Below, piece after piece: positions 8,862 to 17,062 of a DNA stretch of 64,000 bases. Position 1 is the first letter of the stretch. Each line of letters starts with the position of its first letter. Made by a program: the position numbers and the translations under genes. The notes below the pieces were generated by a model. That model made no database searches and was not told the origin of the DNA. It saw only the letters and a program-made list of their open reading frames with translations. Origin of the DNA: Rhizobiales bacterium NRL2 (GTDB taxonomy: Bacteria; Pseudomonadota; Alphaproteobacteria; Minwuiales; Minwuiaceae); contig CP016093.1 in assembly GCA_001664005.1 (NCBI GenBank), positions 1,743,001-1,807,000 on the forward strand, given 5' to 3'.

Positions 8862-8892
8862 AAAAAAGGGGGCGCGGACGGACCGCACCCCC
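8862..8892 (-). terminator. Intrinsic terminator after the TAXI gene
   Basis: On the minus strand a 10-bp GC stem (8883-8892 with 8868-8877, one wobble pair) with a five-base loop is followed by six T residues (8867-8862). It lies 15 bases past the TAXI stop and separates this transport operon from the CoA ligase gene. Confidence 0.85.
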
Positions 8893-8907
8893 CAAAGGTG
8901 GTCGTGA

Positions 8908-9933
8908 CTATTTCGCCTCGGGCGGGATCTGGTCCTCGGGCACGTCGAAGCCGGCTTCCTTGTAATAGCGGTAGGCGCCGATATGCAGCGGGATGTTGCT
9001 TTCGCGGAAGATGTTGTCCTTGTTGATGATCTTCATCCACTCGGCGGTGCCGTAGAGCTCCTCGATATTCTCCCAGAGCGTCCTGGTGATGTTGTAGACC
9101 GTCTCTTCGTCCATCCACTTGTGCGTGCCGAGCCCGACCCATGATTCGACGGTCTTCACAGCGGATTCGTTGACCTGGTTCTCGTAGACCTTGGGCGGAA
9201 TCTCGGAGATCGTGCGGCCCGGAGGGGCAAGGGCGGCCTGCAGAGAAGGCTTGTCCCAGGCGTCGTCCGGCACGCCGAGAATGCGGATCTTCGACACCAG
9301 CGCGAACTGCTGGATGGACGGACTTGGCACCGTAGTCGGACCGATATAGACGTCCATCTGGCGGTCGAGGAAGGCCGTTTCGGCGGACTGCCAGTCATAG
9401 CGCATGACCTCGAAATCCTCACCGGGCACGAGGTCGGTCGCCGCCTCCATGATCTGGGTCGCGATCTTGGTCGCCGCGCCGGCGGGCGGGCCCAGGAAGA
9501 CCTTCTTGCCCTTGAAGTCGTTGAGCGACTTGATGCCGGAATCCTCGTAGACGACGATATGATACGGGCCGAGCGGATAGTTCAGGATATTGCGCAGGTT
9601 GCTGTTCAGCTCCGGCGCATTCTCGACCTTGGCGAACATCGCCGTCTTGGTCTGCATGAACTGGTTGATCGATGGCGCCGTGAGGAACAGGTCGACCTTC
9701 TGCTGCGACGCGTCCACCGCCGACTTGGTGGCCGGCTTGCCCACCGACACCTGAATTTCGATCGGCAGGTGCTTCTGCACGATCTGGGTGAAGGCGATGC
9801 TGAACTGTCCCGGCGTCGATCCTGCCGGGAAGCTGTCCATCGTGATGAACTTCTTGTCCTGGGCCTGGGCGCCGCTCAGCGCCAGGGCCGTGGTCATGAC
9901 CGCCGCAGCGGCAAGGAATGTCCGTCGCTTCAT
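8908..9933 (-). CDS. TAXI-family TRAP transporter solute-binding protein
   Basis: A periplasmic binding protein of 341 residues. It has a typical signal peptide (MKRRTFLAAAAVMTTALALS, cleavage after AQA) and the TAXI fold. It delivers a small carboxylate-type solute to the fused TRAP permease encoded just upstream (43-bp gap). I chose the ATG at 9933, preceded by GGGAGG, over a longer frame. Ligand unknown. A strong terminator follows. Confidence 0.88.
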   Translation of the reverse strand: MKRRTFLAAAAVMTTALALSGAQAQDKKFITMDSFPAGSTPGQFSIAFTQIVQKHLPIEIQVSVGKPATKSAVDASQQKVDLFLTAPSINQFMQTKTAMFAKVENAPELNSNLRNILNYPLGPYHIVVYEDSGIKSLNDFKGKKVFLGPPAGAATKIATQIMEAATDLVPGEDFEVMRYDWQSAETAFLDRQMDVYIGPTTVPSPSIQQFALVSKIRILGVPDDAWDKPSLQAALAPPGRTISEIPPKVYENQVNESAVKTVESWVGLGTHKWMDEETVYNITRTLWENIEELYGTAEWMKIINKDNIFRESNIPLHIGAYRYYKEAGFDVPEDQIPPEAK

Positions 9934-9976
9934 TCTTTGGGTTCCTCCCTGTTGAAGACGGTTGGTCGTGCGGGGG

Positions 9977-11959
9977 TCAGTCGTCGCCGCCCCCCTGCTG
10001 GGCGGCCAGCCGCCGGCGCACGGCAAAGGTCTCGGCGGCGATGAGAACGGCCCCGAGCGCAATGCCGGCGAACTGGAGTTGGGTGTAGTCGACGATCAGC
10101 AGGAAGCCGGCCGCCAGCCGGGCGGCGCGCGCCCAGAGGGGCAGCCGGTCGATCTCGCAGCCGATCAGCGCCGTCGAGAGCAGCCATATGGCGAACAACA
10201 GCCGCGCCATGACCCAGATGAAGGCGACCGGATCGAACTCCACCACTACCAGCAGGATCGTCGGTTCGTAGATGAATACGAACGGAATGATGAAGCCCAC
10301 CAGCGAGAGTTTCAGCGCGTCGATCCCGGTTCTGACCGGTTCGGCGTCGGCAATTGGCGCGGCGGCCACGGCGGCGAGCGCCACTGGTGGCGTTACTGCG
10401 GACAGGACGCCGAAGTAGAACACGAACAGGTGGATCGAGAGGTCCGGCACGCCCAGCTTCTTCATCGCCAGGCCGAGCACCAGGACGATGATCAGATAGG
10501 CCGGAAGTGTCGGCATGCCCATGCCGAGGATCAGGCACGACCCGGCCGCCAGCAGCAGCGCGATGAACAGCGACTGGTCGCCCAGCAGCGCCACCTGGGT
10601 GGCGAACTTGAGCCCCAGGCCGGTCAGGTTGAAGACACCGATCAGGACGCCGATGGTGCCGACCGCCATCATGATCCGCGCGCCGGCGACGCCGCCCTTG
10701 GCGAGCGCGGTCAGCAGCCGCGCCGGATCGCGCCGGAGCGCGGCGTTGAGCACGAAGCCGGCCACGATGGTTGCGACCACGGCCCAGAAACCGGCCATCG
10801 ACGGCGAGCGGCCGGCCGCGAGCGTGCCGATGATCGCGCCGATGGGTATGAAGAACATCAACGACTTCAGCCAGTCGTTGGCGGTGATCTTCAGCCGTTC
10901 GGCCTTGGGCGTCGGCTTCAGGCCGAGGCGGCGGGCCTCCAGACCGACCGAGACGAACAGGTTGCCGTAGTACAGCAGCGCCGGAATCAGTGCGGCGATG
11001 CAGATGGTCTGATAGGGGACGCCGGCCAGACTGACCATCAGGAAGGCGGCGGCGCCCATCACCGGCGGCATGATCTGGCCGCCTGTCGAGGCGGCGGCCT
11101 CCACCGCGCCGGCGAAGGATCCCTTGAAGCCGCGGCGCTTGATCAGCGGTATGGTGACCACGCCCGTGCCGACGACGTTCGCCACCACCGAACCCGACGA
11201 CATGCCGAAGATGGAGGAGGCGATGATTGCGGAGTGCGCAGGCCCGCCGCGCGTGCCCGCGGTCGCGGCCAGCGCCATTCTGATCATGACGTTGCCCGCG
11301 CCGGTGCCCTCCAACAGGGCGCCGAAGACGATGAAGATGAAGATCAGCAGCACGACGATGCCCACGGGATCGCCGAAGATGCCCTGCACGCCGAACCAGA
11401 TGATCTCCATGGTCAGTTCCAGGCTGAAGCCCGAATGGCGGAATATCCAGGGCAGGTCCTGGCCGAACAGGCAGTAGAGCAGGGTGATCAGCCCGACGCT
11501 GGCCAGCACGATGCCGAAGGCGCGGCGGGTCAGTTCCAGCAGGGTCAGCACCGCAAGCAGCGCCGTCGCCTGATCGAAGGCCGAGAAGGAAACGACGAGA
11601 TTCTCAATGTCGTCGATCTTGTCGAGGAAGTTCCAGCACGCGAAGCCCAGATTGGCGAGCAGCACGAGGTCCACGGCCCAGAGCAGGATCACCATTGGCG
11701 CCGCCGTGACCTTCAGGTTGGCCGCCAGCGGCGAGGTGAAGACGACGATGGCGGCGCAGATGAACAGGGCGCCGGCCCGGATCAGTTCCGGACTGACATA
11801 CTGACCGACAAAGGCGACGTAGATCGCGTGAACGGCGATCAGCGCCGCCAGCGTCAGGCCGACGAACCGGAAAGCTCGGGAGATCGGGTCGGCCGGCGGC
11901 GGGATCGCCCCGTCGTCAGGCAACGGCTGATCGGGCTCCAGGTCGGAACGTGTGCTCAT
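9977..11959 (-). CDS. TRAP transporter fused permease (DctQM type, TAXI class)
   Basis: A polytopic inner-membrane protein of 660 residues that fuses the small and large TRAP membrane subunits. The large-subunit signature includes EGTGAGNVMIRMALAATAG, HSAIIASSIFGMSSGS and GGQIMPPVMGAAAFLM. It would drive Na+ or H+ coupled uptake with the adjacent TAXI protein. The start at 11959 has GAGG six bases upstream. The TauD-like gene stops seven bases before it, so all three form an operon. Confidence 0.92.
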   Translation of the reverse strand: MSTRSDLEPDQPLPDDGAIPPPADPISRAFRFVGLTLAALIAVHAIYVAFVGQYVSPELIRAGALFICAAIVVFTSPLAANLKVTAAPMVILLWAVDLVLLANLGFACWNFLDKIDDIENLVVSFSAFDQATALLAVLTLLELTRRAFGIVLASVGLITLLYCLFGQDLPWIFRHSGFSLELTMEIIWFGVQGIFGDPVGIVVLLIFIFIVFGALLEGTGAGNVMIRMALAATAGTRGGPAHSAIIASSIFGMSSGSVVANVVGTGVVTIPLIKRRGFKGSFAGAVEAAASTGGQIMPPVMGAAAFLMVSLAGVPYQTICIAALIPALLYYGNLFVSVGLEARRLGLKPTPKAERLKITANDWLKSLMFFIPIGAIIGTLAAGRSPSMAGFWAVVATIVAGFVLNAALRRDPARLLTALAKGGVAGARIMMAVGTIGVLIGVFNLTGLGLKFATQVALLGDQSLFIALLLAAGSCLILGMGMPTLPAYLIIVLVLGLAMKKLGVPDLSIHLFVFYFGVLSAVTPPVALAAVAAAPIADAEPVRTGIDALKLSLVGFIIPFVFIYEPTILLVVVEFDPVAFIWVMARLLFAIWLLSTALIGCEIDRLPLWARAARLAAGFLLIVDYTQLQFAGIALGAVLIAAETFAVRRRLAAQQGGGDD

Positions 11960-11966
11960 TTTCGCC

Positions 11967-12812
11967 TCAGAAAGGACGGTCGCCGTTGACGGTGACGCGG
12001 TGCATCTCGCGGGTGGCGTCGCCATAGTCGGCGATGGCGTAGTGCTGGGTGCAGCGGTTGTCCCAGAAGGCGACCGAGCCTTTCCGCCAGCGGAAGCGGC
12101 AGGTGAACTCCGGCTTCTTCAGATGGTCGAACAGGTAGTCGAGGATCGCCCGGGATTCCTTGCTGGAGACGCCGGCGATCTTTTGGGTGAAGATCGAATT
12201 GACGTAGAGCGCCTTGCGTCCGGTCACCGGATGGGTGCGGACGATGGGGTGCTCGACGCCGCCTTCCGACATGCGGCCGGCCTTGATTTCGGCCTGCTCT
12301 TCCTTCGAAAGGTTGTCATAGGCCTTCTCGAAGCTGGCCCGGCCGGCGGTGTTCAGGGCCTTCATTCCCTCGAGGTAGCGCTTCATCGGCGCCGACAGTG
12401 TCTCGTAGGCGTCGTACATGTTGGCCCACATCGTGTCGCCGCCGGTCTCCGGGACCTCCCGCGCCAGCAGGATCGAGCCCAGCGGCGGTTCTTCCTGGAA
12501 GGTCACGTCCGAATGCCAGGCGTTAGCCGCGCTGCGATTGGCCTTTGACGACTTCAGGATCAGCACCTCCGGATGGTCGGGATGGCTCGGCGCATAGGGG
12601 TGCACGTGCAGTGTTCCGAACTGGCGCGCGAAGGCGACATGGTCGCCCGGCGTGATGTCCTGATCGCGGAAGAAGATGACCTGATGCGCCATCAGCGCGT
12701 CATGCACCTCCTTGAAGGCCTGGTTGCCGAGCGGCTTCGACATGTCGATGCCCTCGATCTCGGCGCCGAGCGCGCCGGCGATCGGCTTCACGTCGATAAG
12801 GTCGTAGGTCAC
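11967..12812 (-). CDS. TauD/TfdA-family Fe(II)/2-oxoglutarate dioxygenase
   Basis: A 281-residue non-haem iron dioxygenase. The facial triad is visible as H100 and D102 (AWHSDVTF) and H257 (TQHYAIADYG), with the 2-oxoglutarate-binding R272 (REMHRVTV). Relatives hydroxylate taurine, alkylsulfates, phenoxyacetates and similar compounds, releasing succinate and CO2. The linked TRAP transporter suggests it acts on an imported substrate. It follows the TetR gene by 16 bases. The precise substrate cannot be assigned; calling it TauD proper would be too strong. Confidence 0.88.
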   Translation of the reverse strand: MTYDLIDVKPIAGALGAEIEGIDMSKPLGNQAFKEVHDALMAHQVIFFRDQDITPGDHVAFARQFGTLHVHPYAPSHPDHPEVLILKSSKANRSAANAWHSDVTFQEEPPLGSILLAREVPETGGDTMWANMYDAYETLSAPMKRYLEGMKALNTAGRASFEKAYDNLSKEEQAEIKAGRMSEGGVEHPIVRTHPVTGRKALYVNSIFTQKIAGVSSKESRAILDYLFDHLKKPEFTCRFRWRKGSVAFWDNRCTQHYAIADYGDATREMHRVTVNGDRPF

Positions 12813-12828
12813 GATGTCTCCTCCCCAA

Positions 12829-13524
12829 TTACGCAGCGGCCGTTCGTCTGGCGGCTTCCTTCTTCTGCAGCGATTCGAGCGTCTCCTCGCTCACCGGCGC
12901 GGACACCGCGCCGACCCAGATGTCGACCAGGTTGTTGATGGCCTGGTCCAGATCGAGATCGCGTCCCGCCGCCTGCTGCCGCTGGCGGGTCGCGTGAATA
13001 TCGGCGATGGCGTAGCTGCCGGCGTGCATGATCAGCGGCAGGCGCTGGCGCAGGATCGCGGCCGGCATCTCGCCCAGGTTCTTCTCGATCATGCGGAAGG
13101 CGCGGCCGACGCCATGGTTCAGGCGGCCCTCGACCATCTTCGCGATATCGAAATCGGGCGTCAGGAACATCTCGGTGAGGAAACGGACGTAGTTGGCGCC
13201 CTCTTCCTCATGGGCCATGACTTCCGCCAGCGGCCAGACGATTGTCTCGGCAATGGCGCGCAGATCGTCCGTGCGGCCCTCGGCTTCGATGCGGTCGAGC
13301 ATCTCCATCCGGCGCTTCTCGATCGCGCGCATGCGCTTGTCGAAGATCGCGTCGATCAGCCCTTCGCGGGAGCCGAAATGGTAATGCAGGGCAGAGGCGT
13401 TGCGCTGGCCGGCGGCGCGCACGATCTCGCGCAGGGAAACCCCGTTGATTCCCCGTTGGCCGAACAGCTTCTCCGCTGTCAGCAGCAATCGTTCGCGGGT
13501 GTCCAACCGTCCGCTCCCCGTCAT
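12829..13524 (-). CDS. TetR-family transcriptional regulator
   Basis: A 231-residue regulator with an N-terminal TetR helix-turn-helix (LLLTAEKLFGQRGINGVSLREIVRAAGQRNASALHYHFGSREGLIDAIF, split here only as a description of residues 14-62) and a helical ligand-binding domain. It is the first gene of the leftward dioxygenase/TRAP operon and is divergent from the acyl-CoA dehydrogenase operon, with 151 bp between. This is the usual position for a local repressor controlling both directions. The inducer is probably a pathway intermediate, possibly an acyl-CoA (inference). Confidence 0.9.
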   Translation of the reverse strand: MTGSGRLDTRERLLLTAEKLFGQRGINGVSLREIVRAAGQRNASALHYHFGSREGLIDAIFDKRMRAIEKRRMEMLDRIEAEGRTDDLRAIAETIVWPLAEVMAHEEEGANYVRFLTEMFLTPDFDIAKMVEGRLNHGVGRAFRMIEKNLGEMPAAILRQRLPLIMHAGSYAIADIHATRQRQQAAGRDLDLDQAINNLVDIWVGAVSAPVSEETLESLQKKEAARRTAAA

Positions 13525-13675
13525 CTCGTTCGGATGTCCGCGATCTCGCGCCGCTTGCCCACCAGATTAATGCGACTGAATTATACACGCAAGCGGGATT
13601 TTCATTTCATCATCGGTGCATATGGGGCTCTAATCCGATTGCATTAATACAACCGGCAGCCTGAGGGGAGGAACG
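13525..13675. promoter_or_regulatory. Divergent promoter region of the TetR-centred cluster
   Basis: This AT-richer gap separates tetR from the acyl-CoA dehydrogenase gene. ATTAATGC (13566-13573) and GCATTAAT (13641-13648) are perfectly complementary half-sites 67 bases apart, one near each gene. They may be TetR operator halves or chance. GAGGGGAGG upstream of 13676 is a strong ribosome binding site. No convincing -10/-35 pair was assigned. Confidence 0.35.
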
Positions 13676-14920
13676 ATGGATTTCGAAGCCGATGCCATGA
13701 CGCAGGAAATCGCTGACCGGGTGGAGACGATCTTCCGCGCCGAGATCCTGCCGCGACGGGCCGACTATGACCGTGCCGTCGACGTCGACGGTGACCTGGA
13801 GCCCGAGTTCCTGAAGGCCCTCAAGCGCCGCGCCTTCGCGGAGGGGCTGTGGAACATGGCGCTGCCGCGGCTGGCGGATGACGAGCCGGGCACGCGGCTC
13901 ACCAACCTGCAGTTCGCGCCCATCGCCGAGATACTGGGGCGCGTCGGCTGGGCGTCGGAGGTCTTCAACTGTCACGCACCCGACGTGCCCAACATGGAGA
14001 TCCTGCAGATGTTCGCCACGCCCGAGCAGAAGGCGCGCTACCTGGCGCCGCTCCTGCTTGGCGAGACGCGCTCCTCCTTCGCCATGACCGAGCCGGACGT
14101 GGCGTCTTCGGACGCCAACAACATCGCCACACGGATCGAGCGCCGCGGCGACCGTTATGTCGTCAACGGCCGCAAGTGGTTCGCCACCGGCGCGGCCAAT
14201 CCGAAGTGCAGCTTCCTGATCGTCGTCGGCGTCACCGATCCGGGCGCGCCGCGGGGGCGCACGCACTCCATGGTGTTGGTGCCCAAGGATGCGCCAGGCG
14301 TCACTGTGGTCCGCAAGATTCCGGTGATGAACCATGTCGAGCACGTCACCCCGCACACGGAACTGCTGCTGGCAGACGTCGAGGTGCCCGTCGAGAACCG
14401 CCTGGGCGATGAGGGGGCGGGCTTCCTGATCGGCCAGGCGCGGCTGGGCCCGGCCCGCGTGCACCACTGCATGCGCGCCATCGGCCGCTGCGAGGTGCTG
14501 ATCCGCCTGATGGTGGAGCGCGCGGCGAGCCGCCGGACCTTCGGCACGGACCTGCGGGACTACAGTTCCGTGCAGGACGCCATTGCCGACTCGCGTCTCG
14601 CTCTGGAGCAGGCCCGCCTGCTGGTACAGCGCACCGCCTGGCGGCTCGACCGGGAAGGCAACAAGCTGGCGCGCAAGGATATCTCGCTCATCAAGATCGC
14701 CGTTGCCCGCGCTTATCACGACATCTGCCAGCGCGGCATCCAGATCTTCGGGGCCATGGGCCTGACCGACGAGACGCCCTTCGCCGAGTCGCTCTCCCAG
14801 GCGCGGGCCTTCCGCATCTATGACGGTCCCGACGAAGTGCACCTGCGCACCGTCTTCCGCCTTGAAGAGAAGGAGGGGGATGGGCTCAACTGTTCGAAGG
14901 ACTACCTGGGGAGGGCCTGA
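13676..14920 (+). CDS. Acyl-CoA dehydrogenase (ACAD10/11-like)
   Basis: An FAD enzyme of 414 residues that introduces an alpha,beta double bond into an acyl-CoA. Features include FAMTEPDVASSDANN near residue 138 and NGRKWFATGA near 163 (FAD binding), RRTFGTDLRDY in the helical C-terminal domain and the terminal YDGPDEVHLRTVFRLE segment with the likely catalytic glutamate. A strong ribosome binding site precedes the ATG. The alcohol dehydrogenase starts one base after its stop, so the genes are coupled. Confidence 0.92.
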   Translation: MDFEADAMTQEIADRVETIFRAEILPRRADYDRAVDVDGDLEPEFLKALKRRAFAEGLWNMALPRLADDEPGTRLTNLQFAPIAEILGRVGWASEVFNCHAPDVPNMEILQMFATPEQKARYLAPLLLGETRSSFAMTEPDVASSDANNIATRIERRGDRYVVNGRKWFATGAANPKCSFLIVVGVTDPGAPRGRTHSMVLVPKDAPGVTVVRKIPVMNHVEHVTPHTELLLADVEVPVENRLGDEGAGFLIGQARLGPARVHHCMRAIGRCEVLIRLMVERAASRRTFGTDLRDYSSVQDAIADSRLALEQARLLVQRTAWRLDREGNKLARKDISLIKIAVARAYHDICQRGIQIFGAMGLTDETPFAESLSQARAFRIYDGPDEVHLRTVFRLEEKEGDGLNCSKDYLGRA

Positions 14921-14921
14921 G

Positions 14922-15974
14922 ATGAAGGCGCAGCAGATCATCGAGTGGGGCGAGCCCCTGCAGGAGCGGGACTACGAGACCCCGGAGCCGCAGGGCGGCG
15001 AGATCCTGATCCGGATCACCGCCTGCGGCGTCTGCCACAGCGACCTTCACCTCCACGAGGGCGGCTTCAACATGGGGCAGGGCAATTTCGCACGCCTCGC
15101 CGACATGGGCGTCGAACTGCCCATGACCATGGGCCACGAGATCGGCGGCGTGGTCGAGGCGGTCGGTCCCGACGTCGAGGGCGTGGAAGTCGGCAAATCG
15201 TACGTCGTCTATCCCTGGATCGGCTGCGGCGACTGCGAACATTGCCGGAAGGGCCGCGATATCGATTGCCTGACGACGCGGCCGCTGGGTACGCGCCGCG
15301 ACGGCGGCTACGCCAGCCACGTGATCTGTCCCGACAAGCGCTACCTTTTCGATCATGGCGACGCGCCGATCGACCTTGCCTGCACCTACGCCTGCTCGGG
15401 GCTGACCGCCTACAGCGCGCTGAAGAAGCTCGACTACCTGACCGAGAACGATCATCTCGTGATCATCGGGGCGGGCGGTGTCGGCCTTTCGGGCGTGATG
15501 CTGGCGAAGCACGTGACGAAGGCGAAGGTGATCGTCGCCGACACCGACCCGGAAAAGCGCTCTGTCGCGCGCCAGGCCGGGGCCTTCGACACCTTCGACA
15601 ACGGCCAGCCGGACGCGGCGGAAAAGCTGAAAGCGAAATGCGGCGGTGGCCTGCGCGGCGTCATCGACTTCGTCGGCCGTCCGGAGACCGCCGGCTTCGG
15701 CCTCGACTGCCTCGGCAAGACCGGCAAGCTGGTTCTGGTCGGGCTCTATGGCGAGGCCCTGCCGCTGGCGCTGCCGCGCATGCCGATCTTCCAGCTCACC
15801 GTCCAGGGCTCCTATGTCGGCGACCTGCAGGACATGACGGAACTGATGGAATTGGTCCGGGCGGGCAAGGTGCCGCCGATCCCGGTGAAGCCACGGCCAC
15901 TGGCCGAGGCCAACCAGGCGCTGCAGGATCTGATCGACGGCCGGGTGAGCGGGCGGCAGGTCCTGAAGCCATGA
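14922..15974 (+). CDS. Zinc-dependent alcohol dehydrogenase (MDR family)
   Basis: A cytoplasmic NAD(P)-dependent dehydrogenase of 350 residues. Catalytic zinc ligands lie in CGVCHSDLHLH and GHEIGG, structural zinc is bound by CGDCEHCRKGRDIDC, and the Rossmann motif is IGAGGVGLSG. It probably oxidises an alcohol intermediate of the same pathway. I chose the ATG at 14922, directly after the acyl-CoA dehydrogenase stop, over a longer overlapping frame. Its stop overlaps the next start as ATGA. Confidence 0.92.
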   Translation: MKAQQIIEWGEPLQERDYETPEPQGGEILIRITACGVCHSDLHLHEGGFNMGQGNFARLADMGVELPMTMGHEIGGVVEAVGPDVEGVEVGKSYVVYPWIGCGDCEHCRKGRDIDCLTTRPLGTRRDGGYASHVICPDKRYLFDHGDAPIDLACTYACSGLTAYSALKKLDYLTENDHLVIIGAGGVGLSGVMLAKHVTKAKVIVADTDPEKRSVARQAGAFDTFDNGQPDAAEKLKAKCGGGLRGVIDFVGRPETAGFGLDCLGKTGKLVLVGLYGEALPLALPRMPIFQLTVQGSYVGDLQDMTELMELVRAGKVPPIPVKPRPLAEANQALQDLIDGRVSGRQVLKP

Positions 15975-16957
15975 CAGGGCGCGCCTTCGACGGGCGGGTG
16001 CTGGAGGCCACGATCGATCCCGAGCAACTGCCGCTGATGCCGGACGTCTCGGGCAACGCGATCAATGGCCTCGGCGAGAGCGAGATGCGGCAGCCGACGC
16101 CGATCTACTGGCACAATCCGCGCGAACTCGCCTGGGGCGCGCTTCAGAGCTGGATGCTGAAGAAGACCGCCGATGAGGTCCCCGAGACCCGGGCGCTGGA
16201 CCACAATCTGGGCGGCCGCGGCGCGAAGGAGCGCGCGCCGCTCGCCGACGAGCCGGTCAGGAAATCCGCCGAGGAATTCACCGAGGCCGCGAAAGCCTTC
16301 GCCCTGGCGCACGAAGCTGACCAGGCGGGCGTCGCGCGGCTGCGGACGGAGTGGTTCTTCGAAGGCATGGAGGAGGACCTGCCCTGGATCGTCGTCATGG
16401 CGGTGCGCATGGACCATGCGGATCTTGCCGCGGCGCCCGATCCGCCCTCGATCATCGAGGTCATGCGCCAGTACAATCGCGGCACCCGCGCCGCCCGGGC
16501 GCTGGCGGACTGGATCCGGGGGCAGGGCTACCGGGCCGAGCCTCATGGCGGCCCGACGGCGGGACCGTTGACGCTGATTCCGCCCGCGATCGCCGCGGGC
16601 TTCGGCGAACTGGGCAAGCACGGCTCCATCATCAACCGCGAGTTCGGCGCCTCGTTCCGGCTCGCCGGCGTGCTGACCGACATGCCGCTGGTCGCGGACA
16701 GTCCCGACAGCTTCGGCGTCGACGACTTCTGCATGAACTGCCGGATCTGCGAGCAGGCCTGCCCGCCGGACGCCATCGCGCCCGCCAAGCAGACGGTGCG
16801 CGGCGTCGAAAAGTGGTATGTCGATTTCGACCGCTGCGTGCCCTACTTCAACCAGACCTATGGCTGCGGCATCTGCATCGCCGTCTGCCCCTGGAGCCGG
16901 CCGGAGGTCGGACCGAAGCTGCTGCAGAAGATGCTCCGGCGGCTTCAGCGGGCGTAG
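15971..16957 (+). CDS. Reductive dehalogenase-like corrinoid/iron-sulfur protein
   Basis: A 328-residue protein with two C-terminal [4Fe-4S] motifs: C254, C257, C260, C264 (CMNCRICEQACP) and C289, C299, C302, C306 (GCGICIAVCPWSRP). The preceding segment GFGELGKHGSIINREFGASF near 211-229 and LAGVLTDMPL resemble the corrinoid-binding core of reductive dehalogenases (RdhA). The second motif differs from the epoxyqueuosine reductase QueG, which has a much longer first spacing. There is no Tat signal and no fused reductase domain, so it should be cytoplasmic and need an external electron donor. ATGA overlap couples it to the alcohol dehydrogenase. Dehalogenation itself is not proven; another corrinoid-dependent reduction is possible. 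Confidence 0.75.
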   Translation: MTGRAFDGRVLEATIDPEQLPLMPDVSGNAINGLGESEMRQPTPIYWHNPRELAWGALQSWMLKKTADEVPETRALDHNLGGRGAKERAPLADEPVRKSAEEFTEAAKAFALAHEADQAGVARLRTEWFFEGMEEDLPWIVVMAVRMDHADLAAAPDPPSIIEVMRQYNRGTRAARALADWIRGQGYRAEPHGGPTAGPLTLIPPAIAAGFGELGKHGSIINREFGASFRLAGVLTDMPLVADSPDSFGVDDFCMNCRICEQACPPDAIAPAKQTVRGVEKWYVDFDRCVPYFNQTYGCGICIAVCPWSRPEVGPKLLQKMLRRLQRA

Positions 16958-17025
16958 AGCAAATGCGCCATCCTGAAACGGCGCCCTTGGGCATGACCCA
17001 GGGGCCCAGCAAGCCGAAGGACTGG

Positions 17026-17048
17026 GTCCTCGGGTCAAGCCCGAGGAC
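17026..17048. repeat. REP-like palindrome
   Basis: GTCCTCGGG-TCAAG-CCCGAGGAC forms a perfect 9-bp stem with a five-base loop between the stops of two convergent genes. Loop and context match the palindrome at 36796-36820. This is a typical dispersed intergenic repeat; it may also end transcription. Confidence 0.6.
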
Positions 17049-17062
17049 ACCGAAGTGATCGT

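Noticed and set aside
8835-8888. An 18-residue N-terminal extension of the CoA ligase from a GTG
   Set aside because: The extension starts within the hairpin of the TAXI gene terminator and adds no family residues. The ATG at 8834 gives the expected N-terminus.
9962-11989. A 675-residue open frame opposite the TRAP permease gene
   Set aside because: The opposite strand encodes a clear membrane transporter. The translation here is low-complexity and full of His, Gln, Asp and Arg.
15971-16957. Assignment as epoxyqueuosine reductase QueG
   Set aside because: The second cluster spacing C-x9-C-x2-C-x3-C and the GCGICIAVCPW pattern fit reductive dehalogenases; QueG has about 30 residues after the first cysteine and a different core.
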